Source: Neocallimastix lanati (nom. inval.)
Lineage: Eukaryota; Neocallimastigomycota; Neocallimastigomycetes; Neocallimastigales; Neocallimastigaceae
Assembly (NCBI GenBank): GCA_016946835.1
Contig: JACVTC010000245.1
Coordinates: 1 to 64,000 of the forward strand
Direction of reading: 5' to 3'
Length of the DNA: 64,000 nt
Shown here: piece by piece, positions 1 to 8,804 of the stretch
How the letters are laid out: each line of letters starts with the position of its first letter
How positions within the stretch are numbered: the stretch's first letter is position 1
Notes under the pieces: model-generated
Databases searched by the model: none
The model's input: only the letters and a program-made list of their open reading frames with translations
What the model was told of the DNA's origin: nothing
Position numbers and translations under genes: made by a program

Positions 1-528
1 ATTACCCAATTAACAAATATGTTAGGTTTTCAAAATGATTGGAATAGATGTTGCGATATGTTAAAAACATCAATTCCAAAGATAAAGTTCTTAAATAGCT
101 TAAGAATTAAGCAAGAGAAAACAAAAGCATTTAGTAGTGAAACAAAAACAATAGAAAGTGTCAAAAGATATAAACAAAATAGAAATCTTAGCAAGAAAAA
201 TAGGAAAAATATAAAGTGCCACAATTGTGGCGGATTTGGCCATATATCACGTGAGTGCCTCAAGAATGGAAGAATTCATGGAGGTGTAGTGTACGATAAA
301 TATGGTAAAAGACACTACAAAGAGAAGAAAATGAAACACCAACAACATGCAGATAACGTAGAAGTCAATGAGCAAGAAGAAGAATCTGAAAGGTATGTAG
401 ATATATACAGTAATGCCTTAAATATGGACTATAATGATGAAAGGGAGGAAAGTCAATCCAACTGCGTAACAACAAGAATCCCAAAAAATAAAACAATATC
501 AAAAATTTTCATTAAAACAATATACTAG
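1..528 (+). CDS. gag: Gag, 3' part (unit A), truncated by window edge, altered C-terminus
   Basis: The frame is open from base 1 and matches gag of unit B from about residue 182. The CX2CX4HX4C zinc knuckle is present. One C is missing near 494 compared with unit B, so the last residues change from a tail ending in NFH to one ending in KTIY, and translation stops at TAG 526-528 instead of the usual TAA. The same loss occurs in unit F. Because it lies just upstream of the slippery heptamer (503-509), it takes gag out of register with the heptamer, so frameshifting into pol should fail in this copy as written. A consensus error in a run of A is an alternative explanation. Confidence 0.85.
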   Translation: MTQLTNMLGFQNDWNRCCDMLKTSIPKIKFLNSLRIKQEKTKAFSSETKTIESVKRYKQNRNLSKKNRKNIKCHNCGGFGHISRECLKNGRIHGGVVYDKYGKRHYKEKKMKHQQHADNVEVNEQEEESERYVDIYSNALNMDYNDEREESQSNCVTTRIPKNKTISKIFIKTIY

Positions 529-2538
529 GCAGAGCTTAAGTTATTATACTGCCAAGTATAAAAAACGTAATAATAACAAAGAAAATAAAATTAATAAAAA
601 TAACAACAACATTACTTATGGACATTAGATTCTGGGGCGTCATACCACATGACCCATGATGAAAATAATTTAGTGAATACACGTGATTTTCATATAATAT
701 ATATTTTGCTAATGGAGGAATGGTAAAATCCAAAAGTATTGGTAATTATATTGGTTTAATTAACAATCAAAAATATTTTGAATGATGTAATTATAAAAGA
801 AGTCTTGGTTTAATTAACAATCATAAAATTATTTTGAATGATGTTATATATGTGCCATCCTTTAAAAGAAGTCTAATTCTATAGATCATTTAAGTAAAGA
901 TAATTATAAAACTGTATTTTGTAAAAATAAGTATGATAATAAAAACTGTGCCATCTTATATAATGATAATGGAAAACGAATTTATACATCATACGCTAAC
1001 AATTCAAAAGTTTACAAAATACTAACTAGTAAAAATAATATAAATAATAATTCAAATAATGTTGTATGTTATAATATACAAAATGCTATAACGATTCTAA
1101 TATGGATTTATGGCATAGAAGAATGGGTCATTTTAATATTGACTCTATTAAAGATAAATTAAATAAAATATATATAAAACACAAATGCAAAATTTGTTCT
1201 TGTTCAAATTAAAAAACCTCCCCTATAAACCATCCACCAACCATATGACAAAAACCATTTGAACTTATTCATATGGACTTAGTGTTCGTTCCCGATTATT
1301 CTATTTACGGGAATAAATATTTTTTATCTATTCTTGACGATTATTCAAGATATAGTTGGGTCCTCTTCATAAAGAGAAAAAGTGATACATTTAAAACCTT
1401 TATTATATGGTACAATCAAATCAAAAACTTATTTGATAATTGTAATATTAAATATATTAAAACTGATAACGGTACAGAATTCTTTAACAATAATTTCAAC
1501 GAATTCTACGAAAGAACAGGAATAATACATGAGCATACTATTGCTCATAATCCACAACAAAATGGTAGGGTGGAAAGACTTCATGGGACACTAATATCTA
1601 ATGGTGATGCTATGCTTAATGATGCAAAGTTAAACCATAAATTTTGGGAAGATGCTGTATCCACAGCAAATTATATACACAACAGATTGCCACATAAAGG
1701 CAACAATAACAAAGTACCATATGAAATCTTGTTTAAAAGTAAAGTTGACTACAATAAATTTAGAGTCTTTGGTTGTCGTGTATATTTTTACGTTCCAAAA
1801 CAATTTAGGAAGAAGTTTTGCAATACAACTCTCCCTGGTATCTTTCTCGGATACGATGAAATAAACCATACCGCTTACAAAATATATGATATTAAAAATA
1901 ACAAAATAATTCTAGCTCGCACTGTAGAGTTTCTTGAGGATGAACCTGCAAATTTAAGTGCTCCTCTATCATCACCGGATAATATAAATTTTACTAATTA
2001 TTATGAAGATGAAGAGATAGACTATATGAATAGTGATGATAATGGAAATAATATAAATGATGAGAATAATGAATACAATATAATTTATAATATAAACAAT
2101 AATAATAATGACAATAATAATAATAATAATACCAAAATTAACGAAATTAATAATTTAATCAATGAACATAACTATAATAATATATATCGTCCAAATAATA
2201 ATAATTTTATTAATATGGATCAAAATCAAAATAATTTAATTTTACAAAATCAAAATAATATTATTGGACCTCCACAACATAACAATAATTTTGAAGATAA
2301 CAATAATAAAAATTTTTCAATTTCTAATTTAAACAACCAATTAAATAATTTAAATTATAAATTTAATGATCAATCATTAAATTTAGATAATAATAATAAA
2401 ACTAATTCAAATGTTATAAATCATAATTTAAATAATTTTAATCAGAAAAATATTAATTCCATTTATTTCCAAGAAGAAAATAATAAGGATTTTCATAATG
2501 GAAATAAAGAAAGATTTAATATTGATAATTTAATTGAA

Positions 2539-2572
<34 letters not shown>

Positions 2573-5202
2573 TTACCTCAAATGAATTAATTCGAAATAA
2601 TCAAGTAAATTTAGACAAAAATCAAATAACAAGTTCAGGAATAAATACAGGAGCAGATATTAAAGATAATTTAAATTCAGACGTAAGTAAAAATTTGAAT
2701 TATTTTGAATCAATAAATAAAAAAGTAAATAACATAGGAATAAACAAAATAAATTTAAGCAAAAATAATTTAAATTTAAATATAAATAAAAATTCTGATT
2801 ATTCTAATGAAGTAAGTAATAATTATAATTACTCAAATAACGGTTATAGTTCTAATGTAAATAATAATAATATAAATAACAATTACATGGGGAATGATTT
2901 AAATCATAATTTAAATATTGATAATATTAACCCTATTGATAATAATTCTAATATAAGTGTAAATAAACCAATAAATATAGTAATTAAAAATAATTCAAAT
3001 TCAAATAATCAAATAAAAAATAAAAATGAACCAGATAGTGAAAAATATATTTCACAGGATATATCAGGAATTAATATCAATGAAAATAATGTCTGTAGGA
3101 AACATATTTTACGAGATAGATTTTTGCGTGAATTTGCAATTAGAAATTCGAATTCAAAACAAAATAAACAAAATTGTAATGTTTACAATGATAAGAATGT
3201 GAATGAAATTGTAAATAATAATAACATAAGAAATGAACAAAAGATAAGTAATGCAGTTAGTAATAATAATAGTGACAATATGAATAATAATAAGAATGTT
3301 ATTAATAAAATAACTATTAATAAGAAATATAAAAATAAACAAGAATCCACAGAATTCTTGCTAAATAAATTAAAAGAACCTTCAAGGACTTCAAACGGTT
3401 TAAATAATAAATGTAATAATAAAAATGGCAATAATACACAAAAACAAAGCGTTAGAAAGCAAAGTGTGAAAAATAACAAAAATGATAGCCATAAACAGGT
3501 TAATAAAAATAGTATCATATATGTTAAGAAAAATAATAACAAACGTAAAAAAATTTATAAAGATGAATATAATATTGTAAAACACCCATCAAAAAAATAT
3601 AAATCATTTAGTATAGATGATATAATAGGTACTAATGCTTTTCTAGCTGTAGATAATAATAATTCTATTGAACCACGCAGTTATAAAGAGATATTTTCCA
3701 TGAAAGATAAAGACATGTGGTTGAAGGCAGTGGATGAAGAACTAAACAATATGAAGAAAATGAATGTATTTTCAATAATCCGTAAAGTACCAAAAGATGC
3801 CAATGTTATTTCAACAAGGTGGGTCCTTAAACATAAGAAAGATCCTGAAGGTAAGATAATCAAATATAAAGCTAGATTAGTAGCTAAGGGGTATAGCCAG
3901 GTGTATGGAATTGATTTCAAGAATACTTTTTCACCTACCCTTAAACAAGACACGCTCAAAATAATAATAGCTATTTCTGTTCAAAATAAATTTCAAATAC
4001 ATCAAATGGATATTAAAGCGGCGTATCTAAACGCAAAGCTGGACGAAGACATTTATATGCTACTGCCAGAAGGAGTGAATAAAAAGGGGTATTGCAAATT
4101 GAATAAAGCTTTATATGGTTTAAGGCAATCCGGAAGAATGTGGAATGAGACCCTTAACAAGGTATTGTTAGAGTTGAATTTTAATAGATTTTTAAGTGAT
4201 CCATGTGTTTACATTAAAAAGGATAAAACTAACAAGATTATATGCTTATTAGCAGTTTATGTGGACGATATAATTGTTGCTGGGAAGTATGATCAAATAA
4301 TTAAAACGAAATCTTTAATTAAAAATAATTTTGAAGCTACAGATGTAGGTGAAGTAGACTTTATTATAGGTATAAAGTTTGAAAAATGTAATGATGGTTA
4401 TATTATCCATCAGAAGAAATATCTTAATGAAATTTTAAATAAGTTTAATATCAATAAATATAATCCAGTATCAAATACAACACCAATCGAGTCTATTGAA
4501 TTAAGGAGTAAAAAATTTAATGTAACAAAATATAAGCAAGCTATAGGATCCTTGTTATATTTAGCTATCAGCACGAGGCCGGACATATTATTTTCTGTGA
4601 GTAAAGCTTCCAGAAAATCCGATAATCCAACATATGAAGATTGGTACAATGTACTAAAAATTTTTAGATACTTGAAAGGTAATCCTAATTATGGAATTAA
4701 ATTCACTTATACTAATACTTTTAATTTTAATGTTTATGTTGACGCCGATTTAGGTGGTGATAAGGAAACAAGGAAGTCAACTACTGGATTTGTAATGATG
4801 ATAAACTCAGCTCCTACTAGTTGGTATTCCAAACTGCAACATTGTGTTTCAGTTTCTACTGCGGAAAGTGAGTATTATGGAATTCATGAGTGTGCAAGAC
4901 ACTGTCTCTGGTATAGAAATATATTTAAGGAACTTGGACTTAAGCAGGATGTTATTACAATAAACACCGATAATAAAGCTGCAATTTACAATTGCGAAAA
5001 TGAAACTATTAATCCGAAATCTAAGCACATCGACCTACGATATCACAGTATAAGAGAATTAATCAAGAAAGGTTATATCAATTTAAAGTATATAAAATCG
5101 GAAAATAACTTATCCGATGGATTTACCAAATATCTAAATTCTACTTTAATGACCAGGTTTAGAAATAATATTCTCTATGATCTAAACAATATTAAACTTT
5201 AG
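503..5202 (+). pseudogene. pol: Pol (unit A), frame broken in protease/zinc-finger part, open from integrase onward
   Basis: From 1273 to 5202 the frame is open and carries the integrase core, the Asn-rich linker, RT and RNase H, closely matching unit B. Upstream the same protein is interrupted by single-base losses near 616, 697, 879, 1090 and 1208, one gain near 1254 and a 15-bp loss in the first copy of the 69-bp duplication (753-806). Together with the base lost in gag, these account exactly for the 20-bp difference from unit B. The integrase part opens just before the first catalytic Asp (HMDLV). The cluster of one-base indels with hardly any substitutions suggests poor consensus at this edge, but real decay is possible. 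Confidence 0.85.
753..875 (+). repeat. 69-bp protease-region duplication, damaged copy (unit A)
   Basis: The second copy, 807-875, is full length. The first, 753-806, has lost 15 bp in its middle. The equivalent intact pairs are at 6968-7105 (unit B) and 13200-13337 (unit C). Confidence 0.85.
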
Positions 5203-5208
5203 GGGGAA
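5201..5208 (+). other. Polypurine tract (plus-strand primer), unit A/LTR1 junction
   Basis: The run AGGGGGAA overlaps the pol stop codon and directly abuts the TG of the LTR, where LTR retrotransposons place the plus-strand primer. The G-run stands out in sequence that is otherwise very poor in G. The same run precedes every LTR in the window. Confidence 0.85.
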
Positions 5209-5596
5209 TGTTAAAAATAAAGTTTAATATTTTAATTAAGTCTTGTATAATTAAGATTTACTTATTTATTAAATTAAATATGTTTTTCATTATTTTGTAT
5301 AATGTAAAATATTATGAGGCGTATTAATGATGTACATCATATATTTACAATTATAACTAATATAGTTAAATTAAATTTTATTAATGTATATACATTTAAG
5401 GATTATGATAATTAATCCTATAATAAAAATATTACTAAAAATATATAGTTATTAAAATAATAATAAAATTATAATAAAATAAATAAAGTGATCACATAAT
5501 AAAAACTAAACAAAAATAACATATACTTTAATAGATTAAGAGTCTCAGTTAGCTCTAGTTAGTTTATAAACATCAATAATAATTTATATTCCAACA
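5209..5596 (+). repeat. LTR1 (388 bp), block-1 type
   Basis: The repeat begins TGTT and ends AACA, giving the usual TG...CA ends with a 4-bp terminal inverted repeat. It follows the purine tract directly and precedes the gag leader, which fixes both ends. In a tandem array it must act as 3' end for unit A and promoter for unit B. Inside are a 14-bp palindrome ATGATGTACATCAT (5327-5340), a hairpin with arms AGGATTA/TAATCCT (5399-5419), a GTGATCAC palindrome and GTTTATAAAC (5562-5571). Many AATAAA and TATA-like strings occur, but they mean little in DNA this AT-rich, so I assign no promoter or poly(A) site. Confidence 0.93.
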
Positions 5597-5669
5597 ATAA
5601 AAAAAATAAAAGTAAATTGAAATTTCAAGATTCCGAAATTTATTTTAATTAAATCTTAGTTATTCAATA
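5597..5669 (+). other. Leader between LTR1 and gag, with small hairpin
   Basis: This 73-nt leader begins with an A-rich run. It holds a perfect inverted repeat AAATTTC (5620-5626) / GAAATTT (5635-5641) around an 8-nt loop, and overlapping it the palindrome TTGAAATTTCAA (5617-5628). A minus-strand primer-binding site is expected next to the LTR, but no TGG-type tRNA 3'-end complement is present. Copia-group elements can instead prime from an internal piece of initiator tRNA, which I cannot test without the host tRNAs. All later units have the same leader with minor length changes in the A-run. Confidence 0.7.
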
Positions 5670-6728
5670 ATGGAAGATAGATCATTTAATATTTTAAGCA
5701 ACAAAAAACTTACTGTCGAAACCTATCCTCTTTGGGCATCAGATATGGATCTAATATTAACAGCCAATGAATTAGATCAATATATCTACGAAAACAACAT
5801 GAAGAAGATCTCGAAAAACTCAGAAAATTTTGAATCTTCAAAGGGAATTAAAATTAGAGGAACTGAGATATACTATCATAAATCAGTCACGAAAAATATG
5901 ATAGTTGGTGACAGCAAAGCAAAAAGATACATCAGTATGAATTTAGAAAATGAAATAAAGTTAAGTATTGACTTCAAAAACAGTTCCGCATATGAAATAT
6001 GGGAGTTATTGAAAAAGACTTTTACTAAAGGTAAAGAGGAAATGAAATTACAACTAAATGAAAAATTAGAGAATATGACCTATGATAAATCTTCAGACAT
6101 AGGAATATTCATAGCCAACATGGAAGTCACATTTAATAAATTAGAAGAATTAGGTGATAAAGTCAGTGATGAAAGAAAATTCAACTATTTATATAATGCT
6201 CTTCCATCAGACATTACCCAATTAACAAATATGTTAGGTTTTCAAAATGATTGGAATAGATGTTGCGATATGTTAAAAACATCAATTCCAAAGATAAAGT
6301 TCTTAAATAGCTTAAGAATTAAGCAAGAGAAAACAAAAGCATTTAGTAGTGAAACAAAAACAATAGAAAGTGTCAAAAGATATAAACAAAATAGAAATCT
6401 TAGCAAGAAAAATAGGAAAAATATAAAGTGCCACAATTGTGGCGGATTTGGCCATATATCACGTGAGTGCCTCAAGAATGGAAGAATTCATGGAGGTGTA
6501 GTGTACGATAAATATGGTAAAAGACACTACAAAGAGAAGAAAATGAAACACCAACAACATGCAGATAACGTAGAAGTCAATGAGCAAGAAGAAGAATCTG
6601 AAAGGTATGTAGATATATACAGTAATGCCTTAAATATGGACTATAATGATGAAAGGGAGGAAAGTCAATCCAACTGCGTAACAACAAGAATCCCAAAAAA
6701 TAAAACCAATATCAAAAATTTTCATTAA
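5670..6728 (+). CDS. gag: Gag capsid/nucleocapsid protein (unit B), intact
   Basis: Gag assembles the cytoplasmic virus-like particle in which the element RNA is packaged and copied. The 352-residue product has a copia-type N-terminal half (about residues 1-210) that includes the sequence YPLWASDMDLIL near residues 19-30. A basic stretch follows (about 217-253, rich in K/R), then a CX2CX4HX4C zinc knuckle at residues 254-267 (CHNCGGFGHISREC) for RNA binding, and an acidic tail (about 300-332). The start is the first ATG after the LTR, and the frame is open to TAA. The last 25 nt overlap the pol frame and contain the slippery heptamer. The family assignment rests on the knuckle, the N-terminal pattern and the position before copia-type pol. 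Confidence 0.95.
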   Translation: MEDRSFNILSNKKLTVETYPLWASDMDLILTANELDQYIYENNMKKISKNSENFESSKGIKIRGTEIYYHKSVTKNMIVGDSKAKRYISMNLENEIKLSIDFKNSSAYEIWELLKKTFTKGKEEMKLQLNEKLENMTYDKSSDIGIFIANMEVTFNKLEELGDKVSDERKFNYLYNALPSDITQLTNMLGFQNDWNRCCDMLKTSIPKIKFLNSLRIKQEKTKAFSSETKTIESVKRYKQNRNLSKKNRKNIKCHNCGGFGHISRECLKNGRIHGGVVYDKYGKRHYKEKKMKHQQHADNVEVNEQEEESERYVDIYSNALNMDYNDEREESQSNCVTTRIPKNKTNIKNFH

Positions 6729-8770
6729 AACAATATACTAGGCAGAGCTTAAGTTATTATACTGCCAAGTATAAAAAACGTAATAATAACAAAGAAAATG
6801 AAATTAATAAAAATAACAACGACATTACTATATGGACATTAGATTCTGGGGCGTCATACCACATGACCCATGATGAAAATAATTTAGTGAATACACGTGA
6901 TTTTCATATAACTATATATTTTGCTAATGGAGGAATGGTAAAATCCAAAAGTATTGGTAATTATATTGGTTTAATTAACAATCATAAAATTATTTTGAAT
7001 GATGTTATATATGTGCCATCCTTTAAAAGAAGTCTTGGTTTAATTAACAATCATAAAATTATTTTGAATGATGTTATATATGTGCCATCCTTTAAAAGAA
7101 GTCTAATTTCTATAGATCATTTAAGTAAAGATAATTATAAAACTGTATTTTGTAAAAATAAGTATGATAATAAAAACTGTGCCATCTTATATAATGATAA
7201 TGGAAAACGAATTTATACATCATACGCTAACAATTCAAAAGTTTACAAAATACTAACTAGTAAAAATAATATAAATAATAATTCAAATAATGTTGTATGT
7301 TATAATATACAAAATGCTATAAACGATTCTAATATGGATTTATGGCATAGAAGAATGGGTCATTTTAATATTGACTCTATTAAAGATAAATTAAATAAAA
7401 TATATATAAAACACAAATGCAAAATTTGTTCTTGTTCAAAATTAAAAAACCTCCCCTATAAACCATCCACCAACCATATGACAAAACCATTTGAACTTAT
7501 TCATATGGACTTAGTGTTCGTTCCCGATTATTCTATTTACGGGAATAAATATTTTTTATCTATTCTTGACGATTATTCAAGATATAGTTGGGTCCTCTTC
7601 ATAAAGAGAAAAAGTGATACATTTAAAACCTTTATTATATGGTACAATCAAATCAAAAACTTATTTGATAATTGTAATATTAAATATATTAAAACTGATA
7701 ACGGTACAGAATTCTTTAACAATAATTTCAACGAATTCTACGAAAGAACAGGAATAATACATGAGCATACTATTGCTCATAATCCACAACAAAATGGTAG
7801 GGTGGAAAGACTTCATGGGACACTAATATCTAATGGTGATGCTATGCTTAATGATGCAAAGTTAAACCATAAATTTTGGGAAGATGCTGTATCCACAGCA
7901 AATTATATACACAACAGATTGCCACATAAAGGCAACAATAACAAAGTACCATATGAAATCTTGTTTAAAAGTAAAGTTGACTACAATAAATTTAGAGTCT
8001 TTGGTTGTCGTGTATATTTTTACGTTCCAAAACAATTTAGGAAGAAGTTTTGCAATACAACTCTCCCTGGTATCTTTCTCGGATACGATGAAATAAACCA
8101 TACCGCTTACAAAATATATGATATTAAAAATAACAAAATAATTCTAGCTCGCACTGTAGAGTTTCTTGAGGATGAACCTGCAAATTTAAGTGCTCCTCTA
8201 TCATCACCGGATAATATAAATTTTACTAATTATTATGAAGATGAAGAGATAGACTATATGAATAGTGATGATAATGGAAATAATATAAATGATGAGAATA
8301 ATGAATACAATATAATTTATAATATAAACAATAATAATAATGACAATAATAATAATAATAATACCAAAATTAACGAAATTAATAATTTAATCAATGAACA
8401 TAACTATAATAATATATATCGTCCAAATAATAATAATTTTATTAATATGGATCAAAATCAAAATAATTTAATTTTACAAAATCAAAATAATATTATTGGA
8501 CCTCCACAACATAACAATAATTTTGAAGATAACAATAATAAAAATTTTTCAATTTCTAATTTAAACAACCAATTAAATAATTTAAATTATAAATTTAATG
8601 ATCAATCATTAAATTTAGATAATAATAATAAAACTAATTCAAATGTTATAAATCATAATTTAAATAATTTTAATCAGAAAAATATTAATTCCATTTATTT
8701 CCAAGAAGAAAATAATAAGGATTTTCATAATGGAAATAAAGAAAGATTTAATATTGATAATTTAATTGAA

Positions 8771-8804
<34 letters not shown>

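Noticed and set aside
5562-5571. GTTTATAAAC near the LTR end as a TATA box
   Set aside because: It lies only about 25 nt before the LTR end, which would leave almost no room for an R region. TATA-like strings are common in this AT-rich DNA.
5209-5596. Poly(A) signals and transcription start inside the LTR
   Set aside because: AATAAA occurs many times by composition alone. Without transcript ends no single site can be supported.
6242-6475. 77-codon minus-strand frame opposite gag, repeated in most units
   Set aside because: It overlaps the conserved gag zinc-knuckle region entirely. Its conservation follows from gag, and the product is a hydrophobic low-complexity string.
7884-8096. 70-codon plus-strand frame inside the integrase region
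   Set aside because: It is an alternative frame of pol without a recognisable domain and is present only because the integrase DNA is conserved.
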